Of a DNA stretch of 64,000 nucleotides, positions 1 through 9,498 are shown piece after piece. Positions within the stretch are counted from its first letter, which is position 1. Every line of letters begins with the position of its first letter. The stretch lies in assembly GCA_947650285.1 (NCBI GenBank), contig CANTFL010000074.1:1-64000 (forward strand), written 5' to 3'. The notes under the pieces are model-generated. The model had not been told where the DNA came from. It searched no databases and worked only from the letters and a program-made list of their open reading frames with translations. The position numbers and the translations under genes were made by a program. Source of the stretch: Hyaloperonospora brassicae. Its lineage: Eukaryota > Oomycota > Peronosporomycetes > Peronosporales > Peronosporaceae.

Positions 1-308
1 GTTAAATACGTTGTTCTAAGGTGTTCTTTTAGGTTGATTGAAGAAATAAAAATTCAGCTCCCCTTTTGATCAACATAAGACACGTGCCTTGCGAGGCGTC
101 TTGATCGGAAGAGCCAGCAACGCCTGTAAAGGTAGCTACTCTTGAGCACTCTGTGCTGTAATTCTCTTGAATCGTTTGGTCCTCCTGAAACAGGGGACCG
201 TGAGCTCTCTGAGCTTGTTGACTCTATGAGTCGGGTTCGTAGAACCAAAGTTGCTCGTAAAAGCGTTAAGTCTTCCTCTGACTTAAGGAGCTGTGTGGCT
301 CCGCTACA
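1..308. other. Unassigned left edge
   Basis: No gene is recognised. Overlapping open frames on both strands are short and show no domain. The similarity to the 26.3 kb LTR begins only at about 309, so this stretch lies outside the duplicated unit. Confidence 0.4.
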
Positions 309-729
309 CCTTGTGTCAGTTCGACACAAGGTTGTGTGCACCCGACGTCACGTAAACGTGGCGAGGAGCGCAGCGAATTAGGCACAAACTCGAAATCTCT
401 GTCTTGGGGTAAAGGAGACCTGTATTTAATCGAGTTGAAACTTTCTAATAAACCATCTTTATCTTGACCTAACTATACTAAACTACAATCTCCTATGTTG
501 GTTTCTTGCTTGGCACCCATTGCGCGCGTCCAGCAGCGATTGTTATATAATCTGGTTGATGTAACCACATCAACCAAAGATGGAGCACCCAAGAATATTG
601 CCTTCAGAGGTAATATTCCGCCAACATCACTTCTTCTTAAGTGATGCTGATTGAGTAGTATCTCAATCGATAATGCCCAAACATTGATACATTAGTATCT
701 ATTTTATGCAAGGGGCTCACCCCGTTACA
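309..729 (-). repeat. LTR relic of the Gypsy-2 type (copy A)
   Basis: This stretch matches the complete LTR at 26251-26685 almost base for base. It includes the short stem-loop near 310-330, the arms around 550-575 and 620-645, and the terminal CCCCGTTACA at 720-729. The end that would adjoin an internal region (near 309) does not carry the TGTAACGGGG terminus, and no gag follows it, so the LTR is truncated or was copied as part of the duplication. It marks the left end of a duplicated block that continues to 12.6 kb. Confidence 0.7.
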
Positions 730-1891
730 GCCCCGGCCCATCAGTACATCATTTTGGCCTCAGATCATTGCGCAGAACATGTCGAGTTGGCGTCGTTGGT
801 CTCGTAGGAATATCCATAAAAGGTGTGGTAAGCCGCGTAGTCAACCGCGTCAGCTCGGTTTGCTCTATGGGCATCTGTAGTGTGTAATGAAAAGAAATTC
901 CATCCGAGCAATACGTTCACCAATGATCATAGTACAGCACAGCACAGCGTACACGGAGTGTATCGACGAAAGTTAGTTGGCGCTACGGACACTTAGTTAC
1001 ACTACCATTCTTCAGCTCGAGACGAATAAGACGTCAGGTGCGTAAATGCAGCCATTCAAATATCCCGAGTCAACTAATTTGTGAGCAAATCGCCTGGTAA
1101 GACACGGCGAGGATCTGATAGAATTCGTGAAGAACACGAGTTGTGGTTTTCACTTCAAATAGTGCAGCTACTGCCGTCCACATACTTCACCACTCGTTAC
1201 GGCAAAGATGAAAAAGTGTTGCATATGTGTAAATGAATTCGCTACAGTGTAGAAATATCAACAACGTCAAAACACCCCAGACTACAGAGACATTGCTGAC
1301 TTGCAGCAATGCGCGCATATTGTCAGCATCTGACGCTGTGTAGTGGAGAAAGGGGAGTGCCAAATCACATCGATCCTGCGAAGCACTTCACTGTTGTTTT
1401 ATCCGACCGAAAACATCACAGTGAAGTAGACGACGACAGGCAACGGACTATAAATCAGCTCAATGGGTCAGTAGCCTTGCCCATCACCGTCGCGAGATTC
1501 AGCCAACAGTCAACAAGTTTTGGACGATCGCACTACAACGCTGTCAGATTCGTGGTACACCATTCTGCATTTTTAGGCACTGATTTCATCATTTTTGCTG
1601 TGATGAGGTGCTCGATTGACAGTCTTGCTACCTATTCGATTCGTCGGTAAACTTGGAAAGGTATTGTACGTGTGCGTTTGCCACAACGAATCGACGCGCG
1701 AGTGGAGAATCCAGGCGTCCGACGGTTTGGAAGAAGACGCGTTGAGAAGCATATGTTACGATCTGGAGCCTTTGCTGCTGGGCGGATGCGATGTCAGAAA
1801 GTCTAAAGCACGGGACTTTGTTTTCCAACAAAAGTCACGTGTTAGACTGTACATCAAACGTTACAAAGTCGCTCAGTCAAATGTTCGTCTA
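730..1891. repeat. Segmental duplication, left part, copy A
   Basis: The segment is about 97-98% identical by eye to 26686-27847. A 113-codon open frame occurs in both copies (1309-1650 and 27265-27606), but the ten differences I count split six nonsynonymous to four synonymous, so it does not look like a gene under selection. Copy A ends where the Gypsy-1 5' LTR begins. Confidence 0.75.
1616..1891 (+). pseudogene. Unrecognised coding remnant
   Basis: An open frame of about 92 codons runs up to the LTR, where it is cut and continues into LTR sequence. It is rich in charged residues and ends in a basic stretch (QKSRVRLYIKRYKV). I do not recognise a family. In copy B (27585-27883) the same frame carries a stop (TAG near 27658), and downstream it ends shortly after the point where copy A has the transposon. 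It may be the 3' part of a host gene truncated by the element in copy A. That it ever was a gene is only moderately supported. Confidence 0.35.
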
Positions 1892-2286
1892 TGCAACGGG
1901 GCAGCCCGTTACATGAAATTGTCACTTTAAGAAAACAATGACAATAAAGGATATTAAGTTGAATATTCTTTAAACAATATCACCGATAGTGGCGATATTG
2001 GTGAAGCGACCAAAGGGTCTGCTCATTGGTTGATATCTTGACGATATCAACCCACCAATCGCCGCAGGACGCGCGCAGTGAGTGGTGACGAGACGTCACC
2101 ATACACTCAGTGTAGATTAACATAATTATGTCAGGTTAAACAGAGAGACAGTAACAAAAGACTTAATTATATTAATATGACAGATTTATTTATCCCTTGT
2201 CCACGCTTCCTCATTTACCTCGTGTATGTCTGTCGGGCGCACCAAAACTATTGCGTTAAGTTCACGCAAGGGTGTGCCTCGTTACA
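1892..2286 (+). repeat. Gypsy-1 5' LTR
   Basis: This 395-bp LTR begins TGCAACGGGG and ends GTTACA, and is followed two bases later by a primer-binding site. It differs from the 3' LTR (9499-9889) at roughly 10% of positions by eye. It contains a perfect 10-bp stem-loop (2028-2037 with 2043-2052), conserved in the 3' LTR at 9634-9643 with 9649-9658, and an 8-bp stem (2083-2090 with 2094-2101) that has decayed in the 3' LTR. Confidence 0.9.
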
Positions 2287-2288
2287 CC

Positions 2289-2303
2289 TGGTAGCACTTT
2301 GTA
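2289..2303 (+). other. Gypsy-1 primer-binding site
   Basis: TGGTAGCACTTTG follows the LTR after a 2-base spacer, as expected for priming by the CCA end of a tRNA ending GTGCTACCA. An initiator-Met-type end is plausible. The same TGGTAGCAC is found at the corresponding site of Gypsy-2 and Gypsy-3. Confidence 0.7.
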
Positions 2304-2322
2304 GTCCTTTCAGCGACCACAG

Positions 2323-3820
2323 CATCCAACATGAACATGTTGGATGATGAGGAGACCGTTCACGCCACGCGTGAAGGGTTTGTCCATTTGAGTGACATCG
2401 AATGGGGTGCGGTAGAACGCATGAGTTCTACCGTAGGCGAATCTGCCATTAGCGCCATGTCGGAGTATCTTAACAGAGACCTCACAACATGCCGCATTAG
2501 CCAGGTTCATTCAAAATGAACTTGTCGCCGAAAGGGAGAAAGTATCCTTTCTTCACCAGCAAGGCTCCTCAAAAGGCCGAGCAGTTAAGAGAACTCGGTG
2601 CTCAACAGACAGAGCTGTTGAGACAGCAGCAATTAAATGCTGCTGTGGGCGGGACAGCACATGCGCGTCGTCCCGAGGTCATGAAAGTTGACATCTCCAA
2701 GTACAGTGGAGTCCCGGAGGACTCCCTGTTACTATGGTTTGTCGAACTCAACAGAGTCCTAAGGGCTCGTCGCGTCGAAGATGAGCAAATGAAACTCACA
2801 TTTGCTCAAACCCACCCGGCGGGTCGTGCCAAGACTTGGTCCCTGGGGCTCGAGATGAGCGGCCAATATGCTTTTAGAGTCGCTTGAATCCTTCAAGACC
2901 CGGCTTAGACAGACGTTTGAACCGCCACGGGCTGAGTTCAGGGCTCGATCAGAGCTCCTAAACCTCAAGCAGGGTAAGCGTGATGTGCACGCTTACGCTC
3001 AACATATACGACTCTTCGCGAGTAGTATAACTGCTAATCCAGCTCATGAACACACGTTGATTACTTTGTTCATACAAGGGCTCGCAAATGGCCCCGTCAG
3101 ACACCATATGTTACATTTAGAGCTGGATACGCTTGAACAAGCAATCGCAGCTGCGGAACAGGAAGACTTTAGTGTCAGACAGGCTCATGCTAGCTCGATC
3201 TCTTTTCGTCCACCGAGACGACAAGAAACTGGAGGTCCAGAACCAATGGACTTCTGTTATGTTGAGAGCGAGAGACCTCGCTATTCAAGCAACAAGCGAA
3301 TGCAGAAATGCAATCGATGTCACAAGCTAGGACACTACACTTACGAGTGTAGTGCTCCACGCCCAGTACCGAACAGTACTGAGCGTAATGGATCGACCAT
3401 TTGCCAAAGAAGGGCAATGGGCGTAGGTCCAACGCTGTTGCGAAACCGCAACAGCGAAGCGGACCATCAAAAATGGTCGGGTTCAGTAGGAGCGGAGCGC
3501 CAAACTGATCCAGCAACCTCAAGAGAATTTGCAAATCTCTATAGACGAAAGTTGCTCCAGATACACAATCAGTGTGTGTCTCTGCACCTGGCGATGACGA
3601 TTTCACTCATCACGCCAGAGTTGGAAGTGACAAAATGATTTGTAAATCCGTGCTCTAGTTGACTGTGGGGAGTCGAACAACTCTGTTCGGCGCCAGTCAC
3701 TAGAGGGTCGTAGGCTCAAGTTTGTTGAGCGCGACATCCCCTTAACGAGAATGATAGTGCGCCTCGTCACCGGTGCATCGATAATCGTTGCGAAACGTGT
3801 AGTGGGAATCCACTACACGT
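2323..3820. repeat. Stem-loop array, gag and protease part
   Basis: Perfect inverted repeats of at least 8 bp: 2323-2333/2336-2346 (11 bp), 2410-2418/2425-2433, 2601-2608/2615-2622, 2624-2631/2638-2645, 2974-2982/2988-2996, 3333-3341/3346-3354, 3433-3442/3447-3456 (10 bp) and 3795-3805/3810-3820 (11 bp). Seven-bp stems also occur, for example 2359-2365/2369-2375 and 2708-2714/2719-2725. Loops are 2-6 bases. The arms are read directly from the sequence. Confidence 0.9.
2331..3638 (+). pseudogene. Gypsy-1 gag (frameshifted)
   Basis: Gag is spread over three frames: 2331-2519, 2516-2887 and 2868-3638. The capsid-type retrotransposon gag domain occupies about 2680-3180, and a nucleocapsid zinc knuckle CNRCHKLGHYTYEC (CX2CX4HX4C) lies near 3308-3350. 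The product would coat the element RNA in cytoplasmic particles. The copy in Gypsy-2 is very close (about 90% or more of residues in the best stretch). The start codon at 2331 lies inside an 11-bp perfect stem (2323-2333 with 2336-2346). At least two frame changes make it nonfunctional as it stands. Confidence 0.85.
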
Positions 3821-4497
3821 TAGAGGGCGAGCATTACGATGATGACTTCATCGTACTGGATCTGGATGACAAATTTGATGTCATCCTGGGATTACCTTGG
3901 CTCAGAAGGTACGAGCCAAGGGTGAGCTGGCAGCATCGATCCGTGAAGATGGCTGCCGCTTGTTCATTAGATGGCCATCTGATAAACATCTTCGAGCGCC
4001 CACAAGCGTGTGGATGTACTGCGAGTGAGTGCGATGGCCTCACTAGCGGTACGGTCGTTAGCACGACTGCACAAGATCACAGTGTAGTTGATCACTACAT
4101 TGTGGAGCAAGCTCCCGACGACTTTAAAGAAGTACAGGCGGCGCCGAAGGTTTACTACTCGAAGAAGTCGAGTAGACCGGGACATGGATGCATGCCTAGC
4201 GGGCAGCATCTTAGACAAAAGAAACCTGTTGCCTTCAAAGGGCAACATGGACATCCTAGGTCGACTGGAGAGTCGACCGTAGAGGATCGGTGCCTGACTG
4301 TGGTTGCACACCCACAGTCGGAAGACGTCGAGGGAATAAGTCCCCACGTACTTGAGGAAGGAATTCCTCAAGAGTCTCATGCTGAGAGATTACGCTCTCA
4401 GCAACCTGTAGAAACAAGTTCCCAGGAAGAAACCGAGACGTTGAACGTCTTGGTGAATGGACGGATCAAGCGTAGGTACTTTATACGCTTGATCTGA
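3640..4497 (+). pseudogene. Gypsy-1 aspartic protease and linker
   Basis: A retropepsin-like region follows gag. The active-site motif reads ALVDCGESNN near 3650 (DCG in place of the commoner DSG), and an ILGLPWL motif near 3883-3905 matches the flap-distal part of gypsy proteases. The protease region crosses a frame change near 3740, after which 3751-4497 is open. The segment from about 4000 to 4497 is a hydrophilic linker without a recognised domain. Confidence 0.7.
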
Positions 4498-5986
4498 TTG
4501 TGCCTCCGAAGTTAACTTCGGAGATAACTCAGTTGCCAACGCTAGAACCGAAACGTTCTTGCGTGATCTGCGTAGTGCCAAGGTCAAGCAGATCTGCATA
4601 CTCGTCACAGAGGATGAGTATGTGGCCGATATTCGTTCGGCCACAGTATTTTCTGAGAACGAACGGGTTCTCAGCAGCTCATCGATGGACGAAAGTGTCC
4701 TCGATGAGAAGACTCGGATTGAGCGATACACGTCTCAATCCTGGGAGTCGCTTTCAGGCAAATCCTTTGTATAAGGATTTGATCAAATTCAGGGATGTGT
4801 TCCCTGAATCCGTACCTTGCGAGTTGCCTAAGGACAAAGGCACTCGACACGAGATCGAGCTCAAACCGGGCTCGAAGTACTGTGTCATGAAGCAGTGGCC
4901 ACTGCCTCGTGAACAAGTACTAGCGATCGACAAGTTCTTTGCCGATCACTTTGCAGCGGGCCATGTGAGGGAATCAACATCCCCTCACAGCTCTCCGACC
5001 TTCTGTGTGCGAAAGGCCACAGGAAGGATGGCGGATAGTGCACGCATTCAACAAGTTGAATGCTGCAACGGCACCGGCTCAGACGCCGATACCGAGAAAG
5101 GACGTAATCATAGATGGTATGTCAAAGAGTACCATCTTTTCGTCCATGGATCTGATGGATGGATTCTATCAGATCCTCATGCGTGAACGGGATATTCCGT
5201 ACACAGCAGTGAGCACCCCCAGCGGTATGTTGTGGGAGTGGCTAGTGATGCCACAGGGGCTGAGTAATGCCCCTGCAACATTCAACAGATGTGTCACAAA
5301 TCTGTTGAGACCGGTGCGAGATTTCGCACCTAGTTACTTCGACGATGTGTTCGTCCATAGCCGGGCTATGGACGGAAAGACGGACGTTGAAGTTCACAGA
5401 ACTCACGTTCGTCAAGTCCTTCAACTTATGCGCAAGCATAAGTTGTATGCCAACATCAACAAGTGCATATTCGCGGCTAGCGAAATACCACTTCTTGGGT
5501 GCATCGTGGGTAAACACGGCGTACGCTCCGATCCCGAGAGGATCAAGGCTATCACCGACTGGCCAGTGCTAGTCGATGTCAAGGGACTAAGGAAGTTTCT
5601 TGTGCTAGCGGTGTACTTGCACAAGTACTCGCGCAACTACGCCGAAATGACGGTACAGTTTTCTTGTTTACTCAATAAAAATGTCAAGTGGTCATGGAAC
5701 GCTGAGTGCCAGCGTTCCTTTAAAAGTATCAAGCGGAGATTGATGCAGTCGCCGATCTTGGAGATTGCAGATCAGGACAGACCATTTCATGTGGTCTGTG
5801 ACGCCAGCGATTTTGCGATCGGCTTTGCGCTAATGCAGTTCGATGCAGATGGCGCGGAGCGCGTCATCTGTTATCAATCGCGCAAGCTGCAGGCATCTGA
5901 ACGCAATTACCCAGTGCATGACAAGGAACTCCTTGCCATGAAGTACGCACTGGCTAAGTTTCGCGTCTATCTCTTGGGAGATAGAC
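4155..5986. repeat. Stem-loop array, linker and reverse transcriptase part
   Basis: Perfect stems: 4155-4162/4168-4175, 4259-4266/4271-4278, 4296-4303/4312-4319, 4351-4359/4364-4372, 4380-4388/4395-4403, 4464-4474/4484-4494 (11 bp), palindrome 4504-4523, 4621-4629/4637-4645, 4653-4660/4667-4674, 4678-4685/4701-4708, 4716-4723/4734-4741, 4759-4767/4773-4781, 4787-4795/4801-4809, 4964-4971/4982-4989, 5044-5052/5055-5063, 5112-5119/5130-5137, 5148-5156/5168-5176, 5282-5290/5300-5308, 5352-5361/5365-5374, 5422-5431/5436-5445, 5777-5784/5792-5799 and 5965-5973/5978-5986. Between 4350 and 4810 they follow each other nearly end to end. Confidence 0.9.
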
Positions 5987-6243
5987 CGTTCATCGTCTAT
6001 ACGGACCATGCATCATTACGCACGGCCGTAAACAGCCCACATCTCTCGCAAAGGATGGCGAGGTGGCTGTCTTTCTTCGCGGAGTATAACTTCTCCGTGG
6101 AGTATAAACCAGGACGACTCAATGTAGTCGCTGATGCTCTTTCGCGCCGGCCCGATTTCGAGCCGGACGCACAAATCAACAGTGAGGATAAGCCCACTGT
6201 TGCGACACTGACAGCCAGTGTTTCGTCGTCAAGCTTAGCTTGA
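4500..6243 (+). pseudogene. Gypsy-1 reverse transcriptase and RNase H
   Basis: The segment 5005-6243 is a single open frame. It holds the RT fingers/palm (SSMDLMDGFYQI), the catalytic motif SYFDDVFVHS near 5332-5364, a thumb region, and a gypsy RNase H domain with VVCDASD, HDKELLAMKYAL and VYTDHASL, ending VVADALSRRP. Upstream, 4500-5186 continues the protease-RT linker in another frame, including HEIELKPGSK. Catalytic residues are present, but the domain is separated from gag and protease by frame changes. The downstream boundary coincides with an 11-bp stem-loop at 6224-6248, which spans the stop codon. Confidence 0.9.
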
Positions 6244-7746
6244 CGACGTACGAAAGGCATCCGCAGAAGTTAAGGATCTTCTGCGATTGATGGATCATCT
6301 GGTGCATCCATCCAGTAAATCCATGAGAGAACTTACCGGCTTTGTACCGGTCCTCGTCGGATCGGTACAGAACGCGTAACGGATTGCTATACTATACAGC
6401 TGTTGCCGGCGACACGCCTCGTGTCGTCGTACCCGCTCATAATGATTTGCGATTACGCATCATGTATGAGTGTCACGATGCCCCAACAGGTGACCATCGT
6501 GGGAGAGAAAAGACTTACCTCACGGTAAGTCGTGACTTTTAACGGCCACGCCAGTATCAGTTTGTACGCAAGTACATACGTGCTTGCGAGGTTTGTCAAC
6601 GGGTGAAGCCTAGTCCTTCATCCCGTGCACCATTGCAACCTCTGCTTGTTCCGGCAGAGTGTTGGGAGTCCGTTTCAATGGACTTTGTCTTCGGGTTTTC
6701 CGAAGACGACCACAAGAATAATGGCATTCTTGTGTTTGTTGACCGGTTCAGCAAGATGGTGCATCTTGCTGCAATGCCCGAGTCCATCACGGCTCAAGGT
6801 TGTGCTCGTGTCTTTCTTGACACGATCTTCCGACTCCACGGGTTGCCCCGTGAACTCGTATCCGACCGTGACCCTCGGTTTACGGCGGAGCTTTGGCAAT
6901 CCGTGTTCCGATCGCTCGGAACTCGATTTCAAATAGTCAGCATGTGGTTTTTGAAACAATGGGTCAGACGGAACGTGCAAACCGTGTACTCGCGGAGATA
7001 CTTCGAGGATATGTCCACTCGTTCTCGAGTAGGATCAAATCCCTCCCGGTGGTGGAATTTGCCATCAATAATTCGGCCCATGCTTCAACACAGCACACAC
7101 CGTTTTACGTGAATGGCTTACGCCATCCACGTGTGCCCGCCCTTCTAGAGTGTGACTCTTGGATAATAGGGGAGGGACTCGCTCGGGAAAAAACTGTTTT
7201 GGCTCTTGCTCATCACGCGTCGACGCTAACGTCGTCACGTATGATGCCGATGTCGATCAAGTCGACATCGATGAAGCACACCACCGAAATAATAGCGACA
7301 ACGCTATTACTGATTCGGACGATAGTGACGAAGCTGGAATATTCAGCATCGTCAACGATAATTTCAGCGATGAAGAAGACATCCTCGGTGAAGAAGAGAA
7401 CAATCTCTTAGCAGTGCGCACGAAGCGCACTGAAAGACAAAACAAATAGTCAGCAGAGAATTTCCTGTTGACTCGAGAAGAGGTAGTCCGTTTCGTTCAG
7501 GACTCCATCGCAAATGCGGTGGACCGCCAGAAACGGAACGCAAACAAGAATGGAAGAGCAAATGTTTTTCTTTTAAAGTTAATGACCTAGTAATAATGTA
7601 TGCGGTAAACTTACCTGGACATGCAGTCACTAGTGTCGGCAGTAGTAAACTACTGCCGAATTACATTGGGCCATTTCGAGTGTTGCATCGCAAGGGCAAT
7701 GCATACACGATCGGATTGCCACGTAGGATGCGCACGCGTCCTACGT
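6177..7746. repeat. Stem-loop array, integrase part
   Basis: Perfect stems: 6177-6184/6195-6202, 6224-6234/6238-6248 (11 bp), 6262-6269/6278-6285, 6512-6519/6524-6531, 6687-6694/6700-6707, 6711-6719/6726-6734, 6749-6758/6762-6771 (10 bp), 7248-7256/7262-7270, 7412-7419/7425-7432, 7636-7646/7649-7659 (11 bp) and 7721-7728/7739-7746. The density is lower between 6780 and 7240. Confidence 0.9.
6342..7160 (+). pseudogene. Gypsy-1 integrase (frameshifted)
   Basis: The zinc-binding HHCC module spans a stop near 6540 (ECHDAPTGDH ... CEVCQRV), and the DDE core follows from 6603: SMDFVFGF, then LVSDRDPRF. Near 6945 the frame changes, and the core continues in 6893-7411 with ETMGQTERANRVLAE, which holds the catalytic Glu. 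Integrase would join the cDNA to host DNA. Two disruptions make this copy inactive. Confidence 0.85.
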
Positions 7747-8390
7747 TTTACGTGGGGCGAATCAGACCGTACTGTCAGTACGAGCCTTCTTCTTCCGATG
7801 AAGATAGCCCCCACGTTCAAGAAAATCCATCAAGTTCTTGCGTTCGCGCTCCAGACGATCCGTCTGGTCGTGCAGATATGATACCTCGGAACTCAACCGA
7901 GATATCTCCCCGCGAGCTGTCGCCAGCTCGCCGTAAAGGGAGCGGACATCCCGCTCGACCTGAAGCTGCGCTGTGGCATATTCGGCGCGATCTCTCGCCC
8001 GATCAGCCTCGCGATCCCTGAGGTTCTTCCGCACGGCATCAGTCAAAGCGTAGCGTCGGTCGCGCTCGTGCTTCAAGTCATCGCGCAATTCATCGATTGC
8101 GCGATCCATCTCGTAAGGTTCGAGATGGTGAGCTGAATCATCTGGAGTAGGTCTTTTCTCCTCCACCACATCCTTTGTTGAATTATCACGGTAGTCAACG
8201 CTTTCTAGTGGAGCGTATCTTGAACCACCGTGACGATTCAGGATCAAGGACGAGCTACCTCGTCCAGTGGCGGGGGTATCCAACCTCTTGGAACAGCTGG
8301 GAGCTCCGCTATCAGCTGTTGATGGATGTGCCTGGTCTCGTCCAACAGTATGACAAGACTCATCCGATTGGTCCGAGGGCCTATCGGTAA
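7470..8390 (+). pseudogene. Gypsy-1 pol tail with chromodomain
   Basis: Frame 7596-8021 carries the integrase C-terminal GPF/Y-type module (NYIGPFRVLHRKGNAYTI) and the usual FYVGRIRPY segment. After two in-frame stops (8019-8021 and near 8151) the same frame resumes with a chromodomain at about 8190-8370 (FLVERILNH ... YLVQWRGYPTSWNSWE). Chromodomains in this group steer insertion towards chromatin marks. The whole stretch overlaps an open frame on the opposite strand (7762-8769), so both strands are coding-like here. Confidence 0.8.
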
Positions 8391-9361
8391 ACACGCGCTT
8401 TTGGCGCTTGTAGACGGATTGCAAATTTGCAATCGCGTCACGCATCTCAGTGGAGATGTGTGCCCTTCCCCAGGGCGAATTTAGGGAATACACATCCCTA
8501 TGTGCACGCTGCGAGTTGTCAACACAACTCGCACAAGGGTCTCCCCATGTGAGGCAAGGAATGCCTGCCTCACTCGATAAACAATGCAACCGGTACCTGG
8601 CACCAGTTGACGTTCGCTTTTCGAACATGAGGCGTGTCGCCTCAAGTTTCTTGAGCCACCCTTCTCGTCCAAAATTCTTTACGTTTTGGACGAACGCGTT
8701 CCACGCAGCCAAAAGCGAGGCCTTGTCACGCTTTTGGTTGCCGTTGTACCATCGATGTCTAAGAAACAAATCGAGATTAAATTCTTTCAGCGCGAAAGTT
8801 CTTCGCGCTGGAACTCAAGCCATGAAGCTCGGACGCATCGAATAAAGGTATTCGACGGTGTGGGTTTGTCTCGTGAGACAAGCTATTGATGAGCCGTTCG
8901 GGCAAACGCCACGGCTTCGGCTCATCACGCTTCGAAGTGGTACCTCTGTCGGTACCACTGCTCCCAGAATGACGACGGCTCACGCATTCGTCATCACGCT
9001 CATGCGAAGAAGCACGAGTCGGCGGTGGTAAGGATTAATACTCCTCACCACTCTGATCACCTTCATCACTGCCGAACAGACTGTGATGCAACTCACGAGT
9101 CCGTTAGTTCAGCAGTGGCCTTGGCGAATACCGAGGCGTCGCCGGTGATCGAGACGCCTCAGGAACATTGCCCGAGTCAGACGTGTCTGACTCGCCATAG
9201 TAGATGACCTCAATGTCGGGGTCATCATGCGCACGCGGTGAGGTGCCGCGTGCACCTGCAGCACCTGTTGCTGCAGGCGAAGAAGGAGCAGCAGACGACG
9301 AATCGTCTGCCGCAGAAGCTGGCACAGGCACAGACTCTGTGTGCCTTGCGTCACCCCGCAT
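7762..9361 (-). pseudogene. Antisense gene of the Gypsy-1 lineage (partly broken)
   Basis: The 3' part, 8769 down to 7762, is open for 335 codons. Upstream parts in antisense orientation (9361-9104 and 8983-8777) complete a protein of roughly 500 residues. It has an acidic N-terminal region (HDDPDIEVIYYGESDTSDSG), a central domain with EPKPWRLPERLIN and GIPCLTWGDPCASC, and a C-terminal charged coiled-coil-like region ending LERGGYLHRKKKARTD. Disruptions are TAA at 9104-9106, TAA at 9035-9037 and a frame change near 8780-8830. A 51-base GT-AG intron with a CTAAC branch site could remove the first stop; that is speculation. The same protein is recognisable in Gypsy-2 (19343-20875), with changes mostly at third codon positions. 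I recognise no family and propose no function beyond an element-encoded accessory protein. Confidence 0.7.
7912..9310. repeat. Stem-loop array, chromodomain and antisense-gene part
   Basis: Perfect stems: 7912-7919/7924-7931, 8080-8089/8096-8105 (10 bp), 8106-8113/8121-8128, palindrome 8417-8434, 8510-8519/8524-8533 (10 bp), 8549-8556/8566-8573, 8665-8674/8684-8693 (10 bp), 8709-8717/8729-8737, 8788-8796/8802-8810, 8887-8896/8918-8927 (10 bp), 8936-8944/8951-8959, 9133-9140/9153-9160, 9173-9182/9185-9194 (10 bp), 9231-9238/9246-9253, 9255-9263/9269-9277 and 9291-9298/9303-9310. The array extends beyond the sense coding region into the antisense-only part. Confidence 0.9.
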
Positions 9362-9484
9362 AGACGTGTTAGATAGGCGAGGTCAGGTCAAGTTATAAAC
9401 GGAACTGACCCAACAAGTGCCTTCTGTCCCAATGGTGACCAATGAGTGGCCACCATATTTTCGATAGTCACACAGTGACTATCA

Positions 9485-9498
9485 GTTGGGGGGGGTGA
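9485..9498 (+). other. Gypsy-1 polypurine tract
   Basis: A run of eight G residues (9488-9495) lies directly before the 3' LTR at the expected plus-strand priming site. Confidence 0.7.

Noticed and set aside
1309..1650. 113-codon frame present in both duplication copies (also 27265-27606)
   Set aside because: Ten differences, six nonsynonymous and four synonymous, as expected without protein constraint.
4350..4810. Regularly spaced palindromes suggesting a CRISPR-like array
   Set aside because: The arms differ in sequence from stem to stem, there are no repeats or spacers, and the DNA is eukaryotic and codes for gag-pol.
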